Below the pieces are notes generated by a model. That model saw only the letters and a program-made list of their open reading frames with translations. It made no database searches and had not been told where the DNA came from. This document shows positions 45,604 through 57,907 of a stretch of 64,000 nt of DNA, one piece after another. Source of the DNA: Anthoceros angustus (taxonomy: Eukaryota > Streptophyta > Anthocerotopsida > Anthocerotales > Anthocerotaceae); assembly GCA_010909165.1 (NCBI GenBank), contig MU008158.1, forward strand, positions 2,319,478 through 2,383,477, read 5' to 3'. The first letter of the stretch is position 1. Each line of letters opens with the position of its first letter. A program made the position numbers and the translations under genes.

Positions 45604-47624
45604 TTAAGTCCGGATTTCGTAGTTTGCAGCTCGTGTTACAGCTCTGAATCCTTTGTAGATGCGGTATCCAGCGCCTTCTACATCAGTCTTGCCGATCTGC
45701 AAACCGGAGATAGCAAAGCCCGTTATCTTGAATCCTACTAAGATTGTTGGATACTGTGCGAGGCGGTCTAGACCTGCCTCCAGTTGCACGGTGCCCGTCA
45801 GGCACGGAGATTTGTCCTTGGGAACGCGCCCTACGGTCCAGGCGGATACCTGAAACACGTTGGAAAATGGTCTGGCATTAACGTGGCTGTCATGTGGCAA
45901 GGTCTCACACACTGGGACATCCGCTTTCCAACAGCAACAGCTAACTGCAAAAGGTGCACACAAGTAACGGCGAGTTCAAGCAAGCTCAAGTATCTCACCT
46001 TGGTGCTGTGATTGTAAGTCACAGTGCCGTGATTCGCTGTCAAGTTCGATGATCGAACCCCAGGAGGCCACGGTAGCTGGACAATGATAGAGTCCACCGG
46101 CTTGCCGGTATCGTAGCGGATCCCAACCATGACACTGACTCGACAAACCCCTCCACCGGAAGTGAGTTGTGGCTTGACATATATTGGCGTGTTCTTCAGA
46201 CCCTTCACCCTAGTTAGACAACCAAAACCTCATGTTCACTGCCCATTTTGCTCCAGTCAAAAGCCTGGCCTAGCCCTTCTACAAACCTTTGCACAGCCAC
46301 AACAGAATTCTTACAACAAACCTGTAACTCAATAGCTTGAATGGCCCGTCCGGAGGAATGAACGACAGAGTCTGATTGGACTCCCACAAGCGATAGCGGA
46401 CACAAGGATGGAACCGGACATCATCCAGTATCGATGGATTCGTGAAGGTCAAACTGACGTTGGGCATCCCAGAAAGCCGGGAATTCGCCTGGACTTCTCC
46501 ATATACTTCACATCTTTTGAGAAAACCATCCCTGAGCACAACCATCACATCACAGCAGAAAAAACGTAAGGAGGCATGCATACTCTATACTCTCAAGAGA
46601 AAGATTCCATAGAGCAACATCGGCACACCTGCTGACGGTCGCATCCATCTCCTCAACAAGATCAAAATACACCTCATTATTGACATGCTTTATCCCACTG
46701 GCTCGCCATGAAACATCTGACGCTGCTGCCAGGGGAAGCGAACTTCCAACAGTGGAACTCCCACCAGTCACCACGCTTAATACCCTGCTAACCAGATTAG
46801 GTGCGGATATCATTTCCTTCAGTATGTTCGGTTCAGTAGTCAAAGGAAACCCGCTGTCCATCATTTCATCCAGCAGCTGGTAAACATGTGTGAAAGCTTC
46901 TGTCAGAGTCATCCTCCTTCCCACACTCGCTCTCTCCCCAAATACTGATAAGCAAACTTGCTCACCTGGTAAACAACTACAAAGTTGTCTTTAATCAAGT
47001 CTTCGTTCAGCCCTCCAAGGTAATCAGAAACCACATCTGCGACTCTGCAGAGGAACTTCAGCATGAGAGAGATTCAGCAACATCATTCTCGGCTTCAAAG
47101 ATTGACAGCAATCTCAAGTTTGCACGATCCGGGTTCCACCTACAGTCCCTCAGCGATTCTCACAAAGCCAAGCAAGTTCAACGGTCACCTCGATTGCAAG
47201 TAATGGTGGCATCTCCGACTTGGAACAGGCCAAAAAAGTAACACCCTCTCGTACAATGTTGACCATGTAATATGTCGGAGACGCAAGCACACTTGGTGCT
47301 TGTGTGGTTCCCTTTGAAGAGAAGCAAACACTCAAAAGAATCAGCTACGGCACCTCAGTGCAAACGGTTCCACATCCCCGGACATCACAAACCCTTGGAC
47401 ACATACATTGTGCAAGTAGCCTTCTCCGTGTGTCTGTGACCAGAACCAGCTGCACGCAGATCGATCCACCTGACGTCCCATCCATTGCTTCTCAAGAATC
47501 ACTTCCCTGCAACAGCTCAGTCATCATTGATTCTGCGCAAAACAAAACCTGACCGACAGCTAGAATAAATAACAAAAGGCTTCACTTACCCTGTATCTGA
47601 CAGCAAAAACATGCAATCCAACAT
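45604..47624 (-). CDS. AP3M: AP-3 complex mu subunit
   Basis: Eight exons join with consistent phases: 47590-47624, 47407-47506, 47189-47311, 46966-47055, 46629-46876, 46322-46531, 45999-46209 and 45604-45849, giving 420 residues, close to the Arabidopsis protein. The start 'MLDCMFLLSDTG' and 'EVILEKQWMGRQVDRS' match the longin-like N-terminus. 'FLACSKSEMPPLLAIE', 'DEMMDSGFPLTTEPNILKEM' and 'NLVSRVLSVVTG' are near-identical to AP-3 mu. The mu-homology domain follows (from ~residue 170) with 'NPSILDDVRFHPCVRYR', 'LKNTPIYVKPQ' and the ending 'YKGFRAVTRAANYEIRT'. The subunit binds tyrosine-based sorting signals in the AP-3 coat, which in plants sorts proteins to the vacuole. All junctions are GT-AG. 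The first two exons (11 and 33 codons) are small and easy to miss. Confidence 0.95.
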
Positions 47625-49153
47625 GGTCACCGATGCGAGCGGCAGGTCCTCCCTTGTGGCGAAGCGCAGAAGGTGTCTACAAGGTGTCAGCAGCGGTGCA
47701 GATAGTTTTGCTCAGCCAAGGCGAGAACTGCACAAAGGACGAGTGATTTCTGAAGGAGGTTAGGTTTGGCTTGGAATTGCTTTCGTTCTTTCGCCAGCGG
47801 TCGAACTCTCCTGCCGAGAGGCGCGCCGGATTGCTTCCCAGCACTGCAGTAACAACGGGGGTTAGGCAGACTCTAAGCTGATATAGGCAGGTAAACGTGT
47901 TGTTCTATTTCTTCGAGACTGGTACATCGACCGCTCGGGCCTGACAGATTGTTGGGTTTCTAGGTATACATACGTGGAGAGCGAAATTGTATTTTGAGAG
48001 AATTATAAATAGAAAATTACAACCCAGGCCCGTGGATGAGAAACAAGCTGGAAATCAAGGGAAGCACGAAGCCATTCCGACAACTGAGTAAACAAACTGA
48101 TGCTAGAATATGTCTCTAGGACCTCAACCTAAGGCCATGAACCCCAGCCTTGTGCAGCACACAACCAAGCAAAACACCCCCATCACCTCAAAAAAAAACC
48201 GACCTATCTCCAAGTTGGAGATGGTTGCCTGGAGCATTATCCAAATGGTATACCTATGTTTCTCCTCACTGCCTAGGCTCCTCCATAGCATCCGCAGCAG
48301 CTGACCTTGATCTGCAATCGGAGAGCCAAAGTTCATCCGCCACCGGATTTCTGTCCACAAAAAGCTTATGTAACATAGAGGTATTAATATTAAATGTGCG
48401 GTTATTAAGGGGAAAACTGGGCAGAAAGGGCCCAGGCGTTATGGAGTAAACTCGCCCATGACAAGACTCACTACAAAAACGATTACAAGAAACCAGGGCT
48501 CGATGATATGGGCTCCCGTCGTATTAAGCCTCATTTCTTTTTTTGGCAGCGGAGGCTAGTCCCCTTTGGTCCTGTGCCCCCTTGAGGGTTGTTCCTTTTT
48601 ATTAGATGGGTTTATTATCTATTTTACTTCATAGAGTTTCCGTTGGCTTTTTGGCAGCCTTTTATCTTGAGTATCTTGCATCTTTGTACTTTGCAATGAC
48701 CTTATTTTAAAATATATTTGAGTAGCCGGGGTCTTGACTTGTGAGGCACTTTAACTCGGGCACAATACGACCCACAGCAGGAACGACCACAAGAAACCAC
48801 GGCTCGACCGGGGTTTGGACGGTAGACAAGGAGTACATTCCTTGTCCCTTTATCCTAAAACCCTCCTAGGTCGAGCATTCGTGTAAAAAGCATCATCAGG
48901 GTTTAGCACGCATGCTTTGTACTTTCAGTGGCGTGTCGTTACCTGGCGTGGCGCGTGCGTTAGTAGGTTTGTACGAGGAGTGAGAGGAGACATATAAAAC
49001 GTTGGAGTTCTTGTTGAGCAATTGGCGCACCGTTGGCCTCCGAGGACCAGCAGCCACCACAATCCCATTGTTGCAAGCACAACAAATAAATGGTTGCGCG
49101 TACGGGATAGGCGGTGTTAGGGGGAAGGGGAGAGGGGAGCCAACGCGGCTCAG
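47625..49153. other. Divergent intergenic region between AP3M and TAF12
   Basis: Contains the promoters of both genes. A direct repeat 'aagaaacca(g/c)ggctcga' occurs at about 48487 and 48790, flanking a T-rich segment; this may be a small insertion. No gene seen. Confidence 0.5.
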
Positions 49154-49806
49154 ATGGACCCGGGACAGCAGCAGCTGGCGCATGTAGGTCCAAGAGGGGC
49201 TCAGGCTGGGATGCAGCAGCCGCAGCTTACTCCCTCTATTCCTCAGCAGAGAGGATTGCAAACCGGCCTTCAACCAGGTCAGCTTCCTGAGCAACATCAA
49301 CATGCTTCTGCGGTGCCGTACGCTTATTCTCCGTCTATGAATCATTACCATGCTGCAGCTTCTTCTGGCATGGGCTCTATGTATAATCAGCCGTATCATA
49401 TGCCCTATCAGCTACCTGGGACCTCACCTAGAGCAGCAGGTTTGCCAGCAGGACATAATCAGAGTGTCCCAGTTTCAAACATGATGCCCTTGCCGAATTC
49501 GCAACAGCACATGACTGGCATGCAGCCTCAGCAGGTTAATACGGCTCAACAGGCTGGTCTTCAGGTGTGTGTCACCGTTCCCTACGCTGCAGCACTGCCT
49601 AGTTGGTTTTCACGCAGGTTATGTGGGCGCTGTGGTCGTGGGGGGTTTAGTGATTCTAGATTGGGGGCTCAATGCAGGTCAGGGCGAAAACCGGGTCGCC
49701 TATGCCGGGGCAATTGCAATCAGGGGCAACGGCCACCTACCAAGGGATGCAGTCCATGGGAGCTCTGGGCCACCAGCCTGCCAGGCCACCTGGAAATAGT
49801 ACTCCA

Positions 49807-49838
<32 letters not shown>

Positions 49839-50998
49839 GCAACAGCGAACCCTATCGTCCGGTACAAAGTTCCCGCCGCAGCAGCCTGGCATCCCTACGG
49901 TATGGCTTTCTTTCTGGTAGAGAGTCCTACTCTGAGTGTTGATTTAACGCTAGTAGCTCATGTTGGCTGTGAGGATTGACTTCAACGCCGTTATTTAAAT
50001 ACCTGCGCAAGTGACACCTCGTTCAGCAAATTATGCAGAACCAGCAATGGGCTGCAAAGCAGACTGGGTTGCCCTATAGGCAAGCTGGGGGGCAGCTGGC
50101 TGGTCCAAACCACCTTGCACTACAGCAGCAGTTACCATCCCCGAATTATGCGGTGGGGAACTCTCCACTGCCACAGGGACATGCCCAGGGGCACCTTCAG
50201 TCCCAGCTTCAGTCTCAACAGTCTATGACACTGCCTCATTCGGATTCTCAGCTTCCATCACAGCCTCCTAATTCCCAATTAGATTCACAATCTCATTCCC
50301 AATCGCAGGCCCATTCACCCCAGGTGTTGGTGGCCCAGACACAAGGCGTGCAACGGTCGCAGCCCTCACCCAGTGTCAAACCGGCTGGCCAGCCTGGCAC
50401 GGCCGGGGATGGTCAGCCACATGGTCAAGAGGGGCAAAGGTATCTTGGCAGGAGGAATCTACTGCGGCTGCTTGGGGAAGTGAGTCAATCTTTCCGGTTT
50501 TGGTTTTAAGCTGTTTCTTAGTGGCAACAGGTCTCGGCATTTTGTAGTATGTGTTTCTAGTCGATGCGTTTGTTTGTTTTGTAGATCGATCCACAGGCGG
50601 TAATAGACCCGGATGCAGAAGAGGCCTTACTTTTGATTGCAGAGCACTTCGCGCAATCGGTAAGATATCTCTGCTGTCATGAATATCATGTCCATGATGG
50701 GTTAGTTTTTTTTCCTGATGGACAGACTTTAATTGCAGGTACTTGATTTTGGTGTCGACTTGGGGCAACATCGGCACTCTGATACCTTCGACGTGTGCGA
50801 TATCATCTTGCCTCTAGGTAATAATACTTGTCTTCAGCACCTCAACGCTGGCAAAGTAACCTGATCGAGTAAGTGGTAGACATGGTGGAGTGTTCACTAT
50901 GTCCATTTAATGTAATACTGTGTTTAATTGCAGAGCGCCATTACCACATTAAAGTTCCAGGCTTTAATTCGGACGACTATAGATCATACAAGAAGCCA
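49154..50998 (+). CDS. TAF12: TFIID subunit TAF12 (3' end unresolved)
   Basis: Six exons with agreeing phases: 49154-49564, 49678-49899, 50039-50479, 50585-50659, 50739-50817 and 50934-50998, giving 431 codons without a stop. The first ~360 residues are low-complexity Q/P/S/N-rich, including a run of 13 Gln coded by mixed CAG/CAA at 49806-49846. The histone fold begins at 'RRNLLRLLGEIDPQAVIDPD' and continues 'EEALLLIAEHFAQS', 'VLDFGVDLGQHRHSDTFDV', 'ERHYHIKVPGFNSDD', matching TAF12, which pairs with TAF4 in TFIID (and acts in SAGA). After 'YRSYKKP' there is a GTAAGT donor. One possible last exon is 51749-51964 (phase 0, stop at 51962), but its sequence is unlike the usual TAF12 tail. Reading through the donor would stop at 51088. 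I therefore end the feature at 50998. Confidence 0.88.
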
Positions 50999-50999
50999 G

Positions 51000-52881
51000 T
51001 AAGTCTTAGCAGAGTTCTGCCCTGTTTCTGGTTTTCTCTAGGTTGCCAGATGCTCCTTTGTTGTCTCCCTTCACTCGCACATTGTTAGGACATGATAGTA
51101 TGTTTCGCTGCGGCTGTGTGCATGCTCAGAATACACTTATTCGCAAAAGTGTTGTTTAAGGTCATGAGTTTCTTCTGGGATGTTTGATATTGCCCTCCTA
51201 GCATGTACCTCACGCTTCATGTGTTGTTGGCAGCGCAAAACTTGAAAGGTCACTTCTGCTCCCTATGTAACAGTATTACGATTGATTTTGTTTCTGGTGT
51301 AAGGGACACAACTTTTTCCTGTACATGATGTGGTCAGGCTCTGGCCATTCCCGTGTTTTCATCCATTCATTCGGAATAGCTGTCGTACAAATTGAGCGAT
51401 GTTAATTCATGGTTGGTTGATTCATTTTTGGGCCTGTGGAAAGCCCGATTGCTATGATAGGGACACGAGAGGGGTGCCGTGGTGCAAGTTGATACATCCT
51501 CACCTGGATTTAGGTGCTGGCCATATTCTCTTGGGTTCTTGCTTAGATGTGCACTGGATTCATTTCTGCAAACATGCTTTTGCCTCAAATCAGGAGAAAG
51601 GGAAGGCACGGGTGTCTGCTTGCAGTCTATGGACACATGCTTTCTGTTGCTAGCTTGCAACTTTTGTGCCAACCTTATTTACAGCTGGTTATCCATTTTT
51701 GTCAAGCAACTCATCTTCTTAATAAGTGTCATATCCTTGCTCTCCTAGGGGTTCGATGCTAAGTGGATTAGTGACGTACACCTGTCTACTCCCAAGTATT
51801 ATACAGATCCTGGTCTCAAGCGAGGATGCGTCCTACATTTGCAATGTCGAGGTCTGTCTTGGACCATTGCTGCTGTGAGGTTAGAACTTTCAGTTAAAGG
51901 ACCTCCATTGCAGGATCAATTTTTGCTGGTGGTCTCAGCACCAGGACTTAAATGTGAGGCATAGTTTCCGACAATGCCAATTCAGAGTCCATATTTTGTT
52001 GGACGCTAGAAGTACCTGCACGTTGAGCCTTTTTCTGAGTGACTGGTCTCACTCATGCGGAAGCTTACCTTCTGATGCGCATGGTACAAAAAATCGCTGG
52101 ACGAGTTGCCACGAAACTGAAAAGACTTTTCCCGTTCGATGCAAATCAAATACTTAATTCTTATCTTGCCTATCCACTTACTTGATTCGTAGAACGAATT
52201 CTTGTTTTGATGAGAAAGGGCTTCCTATCGTACCTTCAAGATACATCCAAATGCTCAGCTACCCTAGAATTCTCTCTCCAACACGCAAGCTGGCAGAAAT
52301 AAGCCACTGTCGGACTTCCAGCTACACAGACAGTCCGAAGTAGTGACTGCCAATCCCCCAACAGAGGGCGAAAAAACTTGTCCACGTTCAACTCCACAAG
52401 CCCCCTAAAAGCATTTTTCGTAACCAAGTCCGCACTCGCAGCAACTCTCTCGCATGTAAAGCATTGGCAGCTACTAGGCGGTCGGGCAGAAGGCCTGATG
52501 CTTACTAGGCCGAGCTATGCCTCCGACGGTGGGCAGCTGGTACGTTAAGCTAGCTCGGTAACAAGTTAAAGGAAAAGAACTCGCCATAAGCAAATTGCAG
52601 CCTGCAAGTACACGACTAAGAGTCCAGAAATTTGTCCCGACTGTCCGCCAGCCATGGATTTGCATTGAGCAGTCTTCCACCCTCGAGGGGTAACCTCTTC
52701 CATTTCAGTCGTCCACTTCACCAGGGAAACCCTACCTCAGCGCAATTGTAACCTATCGCTATGGCGTACATAAAATAATTTACTCCTTCCGTTCGCCGCG
52801 ACGCTCACATGTTCAAGCTGGTGCAGTAGGTGAAAATCGCCTGGAAAGCCTGGAAGGATTTGCCTGCCCTTGCAGCATGAA
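51000..52881. other. TAF12 3' region and intergenic DNA
   Basis: Includes the candidate TAF12 exon 51749-51964, which follows a 'ctctcctag' acceptor and stays open for 71 codons. The rest shows no recognisable gene, tRNA or repeat; 52.2-52.8 kb is probably the 3' untranslated region of the minus-strand A20/AN1 gene. Confidence 0.4.
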
Positions 52882-53361
52882 TCAAATCCTGTCCACTTTA
52901 TCCGCCTTGATGACAGGGTTGGCCTTGGCGATGGCGACTTGGCCAGCAGCCTTGTAGTCGATGGGGCAGCTATGCTGGTTAGAGGGCCGATGCATGCTGC
53001 AGTACGTGTTGCCGCAACGGCATCTCAACCCCGTGTACCCCACCCGCTTGTTGCACTGGGCGCAGCGGCCAGGCTTCGGAGGCTCCGGCTGTGAAACATC
53101 CCCCGTCGCCGGCTCTGCGGTGGCGGAGTGGGAATCCGCCCCTGCTTTCGACGCAAAACCTTCTGCCACTACGGCCGCAGAGGCCGCCTTACTGTCCGCT
53201 GCAACCTCCTCCTTCACATAAGCCTTGTAGCAGAGAGAGCACATGTCCATGGTGGAGGCACTCCCGAAGAAGCCGCACCCGTTCTTGCATAACACTGGGC
53301 CGTCGGGAGGCTCCCGTCCTCCTGCTTCCTCTCTACCAGGCGTCATCCTCGGCTGATCCAT
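52882..53361 (-). CDS. A20/AN1 zinc-finger stress-associated protein (SAP)
   Basis: A single-exon gene of 159 residues, the usual size for plant SAPs. An A20 finger at ~residues 25-50 has 'LCKNGCGFFGS' and 'MCSLCYKAY', the C-x3/4-C-x11-C-x2-C pattern. An AN1 finger at ~residues 100-135 has 'CAQCNKRVGYTG', 'CRCGNTYCSMHR' and 'HSCPIDYKAAG', with all cysteines and histidines in place. The usual Phe after the Cys-Gly-Asn motif is Tyr here. Such proteins act in stress signalling, some as ubiquitin ligases or ubiquitin binders. The ATG at 53361 is chosen because the in-frame upstream sequence (to 53766) is unlike any SAP and probably holds the 5' leader, perhaps with an intron. Neighbouring genes have no obvious functional link. 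Confidence 0.92.
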   Translation of the reverse strand: MDQPRMTPGREEAGGREPPDGPVLCKNGCGFFGSASTMDMCSLCYKAYVKEEVAADSKAASAAVVAEGFASKAGADSHSATAEPATGDVSQPEPPKPGRCAQCNKRVGYTGLRCRCGNTYCSMHRPSNQHSCPIDYKAAGQVAIAKANPVIKADKVDRI

Positions 53362-54261
53362 GCAACCCGGATCAACCCTAGCGGCTCCCCCTCGCTGCTG
53401 AGCTCCACACAAATCCTTCCGCTCCCGAGATGAGCCGAATGAGCCTGCTCCGCCAGCCTCCCTCACCAGAAACCCTGAGGAGTGGTTTGCCCAACCCTGT
53501 AGCACCCTACAGTTGCCTGCTGCGCCGGTTTCTGGCGATGAACAAGACAGGGAAGCTCCCGGTATCCATATCAACTTGCCGCTTCTGCTGCGCTGGGAAA
53601 AGCCGCTTTTAACCAGGATTTGGATCACAGGCGGTGTGCGCTTGTGTAACCAGTGCCAGAAGAGGCCGAGAATTTCTCTGAAGCTTCTGGAACACACCCA
53701 GAAAAGAGCAGGAAAAGTACATACATAAAAGGGAAGCCCAAAAATTACGAGACGTCCTTCTTGCACACCACCTCACCTGCTTATTCTGCCGATCTGTCCT
53801 AATAAGTGATGCGTTCCTGCCCCCAGGATTACACCACAATTTCTGAAATCGTCAACAGTGCCATAATTCGCAACTCTTGGTAGCCTGCATAGTTGCCACC
53901 CAATTCGGGAATCGCATGCTCTGGCGCGGCGTGCCGAGCTCGCATTTTGATGAATGCGTCACATGCACGGGTGACGTGATGCAACCACACACTTTTTCTT
54001 CTGCCGGGTTTGGCATTCCGTCAGTCCTTCGAAGCAACAGTTTGTAGTCGACGTACAGGTATGGCACGACCGACGAAGGACACAAACTACACTACATGTA
54101 TCCAGGCCTGGGATGGTTGAGAGCCGTATTAACTATTTCACGCACAATCCTTGAATTGAGGGAGGACGCCTGAATGTGGCCTCGTACATAAGCAGCCGGG
54201 GTCCGGGAACATGCGTTGCAGGCGTTCACCTAGCCAGTTACTGTGCGGATGCTGGAAGAGG
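53362..54261. other. Intergenic: SAP upstream region, GS 3' end
   Basis: No gene seen. 53362-53770 is likely the SAP leader and promoter. 53850-54261 likely includes the 3' untranslated region of the glutamine synthetase gene. Confidence 0.5.
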
Positions 54262-56639
54262 CTAGTGTAAGGTGGTCTGGATGAGCATGCGAGTGACCAC
54301 ATAGGGGTCGACGTTGGCGGCTGGCCGGCGGTCCTCCAGATAGCCCTTCCCTGCAAGGGACACGGGAAGAGGGATGCGGATGGAGGCGCCCCTGTCAGCC
54401 ACGCCCGACTTGAAGGTGTCGATGCTGGCAGTCTCGTGCCTGCCCGTCAGCCGTTTCTCGTTGCCCGTGCCATACACTGCGATGTGCTCCTTGTGCTTGT
54501 GGGACAGCTTCTCGATGGCAGCGTGGATGGCCTTCAGGCCGCCTTCTTCCCTCATGGACTTTGTGGAGTAGTTTGTGTGGGCTCCTGCTCCGTTCCAGTC
54601 ACCTGTCATCGGCTTGGGCTCGAATGTGCTGATGATGCCGTAGTCCTCGCCCAGTCGGTGCAGCAGCCACCGGGCCACCATGACGTGGTCTCCGGTCTCC
54701 AGGGGACCTGAAGGGCCGATCTGAAACTCCCACTGCCCGGGCATCACTTCTGCGTTCACCCCGCTGATCTTCAGACCCGCCTGCCATGGCACAAGCCGAG
54801 CTACTTTCAGGATTCATCTCGGCAGGCAATGGAAGGAGAAAGGTGACGGGTGCTGCACAGACGTACCTTGACGCAAGCCTCCAAGTGGGCTTCCACGAGA
54901 GGACGTCCATACACGGATTCCAAGCCAACACCACAGTAGAACGGCCCCTGGGGATGGGGATAGCCGTTTTCTGGCCATCCATACACCTTCCCGGCTTTGG
55001 AGAACATGGTGTACTCCTGCTCGAAGCCGAAGAGAGTCTCTTCTGCCAGGACCTTGTCGTTCAAGAGGTTGAGCACCCCCCTGCGGGTGTTGGTGGCGTG
55101 TGGTGTGCCATCGGCGTTCAACACCTCACACAGGACCAACACATGGGGCTCACCTCGGATTGGGTCCGGTGCCGTGAACACAGGCTTCAGAATGCAGTCG
55201 GAGAAGCCACCTTCGGCCTGGCCAGTGCTGCAACGTCCCAGCCATGGACATGACTTTCCCTGACCGGCAGGAGCTAGTTCACACAGACAGGGCCCTAAGA
55301 ATCTTATACAATTTCTAAAACTATGCTTCAGATTACATACCTTGAACCGTCGAAGGACCACTCGGGGTAGCTGTCGACAGATCCTACTGTCGGAAGAGGG
55401 TCGGGGATAACCTTAGTCTTGGATCTCATCTCGTTAAACAGGATACCTTTCTTCCCCTCCTGCCCATCCATCCATATGTATTCCGCTTTCTGAGCGGCAG
55501 CAATCACGTGCAATTTCCCCTGCAGAGACACAGCTGATGTCAGAAGGCTAGTTAAAGCGGACCAAACAACAGTGTCAAGGTTCAGATAAGCTTTCGGGAT
55601 AAAATTTTGGTGGTGAACATGAGATCGCACGCGGATGACTCACACATGAAGAGTTACGGCTCTGTAGTCTGTAAAGCATACCTGCAATGTGCTCTTGGCG
55701 TGGGAACGCGACGATGCCGAGCTTCGGAGCTCATTGCTGCGGAGAAAACCAGCAACCTACGGAAACATTGCACTCCACTGTTACACATACAAACGCAGCG
55801 CCTTCCCTAATAATAAGCCGGCTATCCTGGAACAGATAACATCATGCCACACGATTTGTGATTGTGCATCTGCACGAGTGCACGACACACGCACACACCG
55901 ACTGAAGGATTGGCTCGCCAGCGATACCAAAAAAACCTTCCCAACAGCCAAAGCTGTGAGGCTCCCGGTATCCATTTCCTGACCCCCGCTCTTGTACACT
56001 GCTACTTGAGACAGCAATGAACATTTCATTTGACAGCTCATTCGACGATGAAGCACAGAAAGCGCACAGTCCTCTCAATGCACATTACACCTTGCAAACC
56101 CTGAGCTCAATAAACCGCAGCTGACAAGACAAATACAGCTCCGAACTGCTCCGGAGCTGCATGCCACTGGCCAGGGCAGCGATTTCACGGGGGATACAAT
56201 GCTAAGGCAACATTTGACGTCAAGCCAAGAAAGAGAGCAGAAAAGAGCTCGCCTACACGCAGGAGAATGAAAAAACAAGCATCGCACAAACGCACCAAAG
56301 CCGCAGCCTTGCAACACAACATCCAGGCCGCAGGCGCAAGTCTGCCACACTACATTTTCTCATTTCTCTTCACTCCAGGACTGCGGACAAGCCGATATTC
56401 CAAGCCACAACAAAACACGAATTACAATGAATCGCGCGCAACGCACGGCTTTGGGGACAGGCCGCCGGACTCACCTGGCCAGCCTGATCGAAGAAATGTG
56501 AGCGCAAAGGCGTGGCAACAAAGGCCCTGGTGCTGGCGGCGCTGATCCTCTGCTTGCTCACGCCCCCGTCCTGAGCCGACACGCGGGAGAGAGTGGCGGC
56601 AGCAGCGGCTTGCTGAGTCGTGAATGCGGAAGCAGCCAT
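54262..56639 (-). CDS. Plastid-targeted glutamine synthetase, GSIIB type
   Basis: Four exons: 56475-56639, 55341-55519, 54867-55227 and 54262-54780, 407 residues, phases consistent; introns are 955, 113 and 86 bp. Exon 1 encodes a 55-residue Ala/Ser/Thr/Gln-rich leader without acidic clusters, a likely plastid transit peptide. The enzyme makes glutamine from glutamate, ammonia and ATP. Key motifs are present: 'WSFDGSSTGQAEG', '[10 protein letters not shown]', '[10 protein letters not shown]', '[13 protein letters not shown]', '[18 protein letters not shown]', '[11 protein letters not shown]' and '[18 protein letters not shown]'. Signature words such as 'PDPIRG', '[12 protein letters not shown]', 'GPLETGD' and 'VTRML' match bacterial-like GSIIB rather than the GSIIE form (GS1/GS2) of seed plants. 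GSIIB is thought to be an ancient transfer from bacteria. The long first intron follows the transit-peptide exon. Confidence 0.93.
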
Positions 56640-57767
56640 GGCTGAGGCTACGCGACCAGGCTTCCTGGAATCCGAGTTGCAACAGCAGCTCACACAAAAG
56701 CTTGAAGGCGGGGGGGCGCTAGAAATGGAGGCGGAGACAAGTAGGCGACAGGGAACATGGACCACCGGCCGACACTGCCGGTCAGGGGCCACCCAACGCT
56801 GCCCCCACCCGGTGGCCATAGCGAGCGGATCACCGGATAGACCGGTGAATAACGGACTCTTCCCGGAAGGAGGCGGTGGCGCTTATTGATGACGCAGATA
56901 GGGCGATCCTGGTTTCACGACAGCCGGACGACAGGTCCAACTGATGACCTACTTTAACGAGGTGGAGGTCACTTCTTGCGTTTTAGCGAGAATCTGCCAT
57001 GCTTGCGGACAAAGAAATCTTATCATGCTTGTGTAACACAAGGAATTTTTCCATGTTCATTATCTGTTGTTAGTACAGACCTGTTAAATATTATTTATAA
57101 TCTTGAGAATGATCGTAAGCAAAGTTGTCCATTTGGATGATTGAGAACACATATAAGATAAAAGTTAGTAGATAGGTTTTCTAAGTTCGAACTAACTATC
57201 GTATGATTAATTATGGATTCCGCTCATGCCAGATTTCTGTAGCACATTATTCTATGATAATTATCTCGATGTGAATACTTGAAAACTGGAAGATAATCTT
57301 TGTCATTCTTTTGGAACCCTCCAATACACTCTTTTACGTTTCTTTTCACATTTAACAAAGCTTTAACAGAAAACATATCTGAAATTAACATATAAATATT
57401 ATTTTATATAATGTTGGTAATACGTAACTAGCAAGGATTTCTAATGATGTCAGAAACTAGGCGCAAGATTTCCCTCCCTTGATGAGTGACACGATAGCCC
57501 ACAATCTACTGGAGTGACACGATAACCTACAATTTATCGGAGTGACATGATAGCCCGGAGTTTATTGGATCTGCCTGGTTCACTAGAACTTAATAGTTAT
57601 GCAACCTTCCGGTAGGACCAATAATGGTATGGGGTACCCTTTCCAGCCTCGATTATTCTTGACCCTTCATTGGACCTAGTGTGACCTAACGGTCTTGCAG
57701 AAAGCCATATAAATATCGATCGATGTTGTTTCACTTGGGAATATTCGGGGGCTTCAGGTGTCCCTCC
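56640..57767. other. GS upstream region and AT-rich spacer
   Basis: 56640-56900 is the probable GS leader and promoter. Further on, 57484-57570 carries three diverged copies of a ~30-bp word beginning 'gagtgacacgatagcccaca'. No gene seen. Confidence 0.5.
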
Positions 57768-57907
57768 TAGAGAAACAGTACGGGCAGGCGCAGTTGCCCA
57801 TCCTCTGGGATTCCTCCATTCCCAAGCCCACTCGGGCTAGAGAAACAGTACGGGCAGGCGCAGTTGCCCATCCTCTGGGATTCCTCCATTCCCAAGCCCA
57901 CTCGGGC
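57768..57907. repeat. Perfect 70-bp tandem duplication
   Basis: 57768-57837 and 57838-57907 appear identical, both beginning 'tagagaaacagtacgggcag'. The lack of any difference points to a very recent event or an assembly artefact. Confidence 0.95.

Noticed and set aside
45310-45741. A 143-codon plus-strand frame overlapping the AP-3 mu 3' end
   Set aside because: It is antisense to a confidently assigned exon and has no family match.
53362-53766. N-terminal extension of the A20/AN1 protein
   Set aside because: The in-frame upstream residues resemble no SAP protein, and the ATG at 53361 gives the normal family length.
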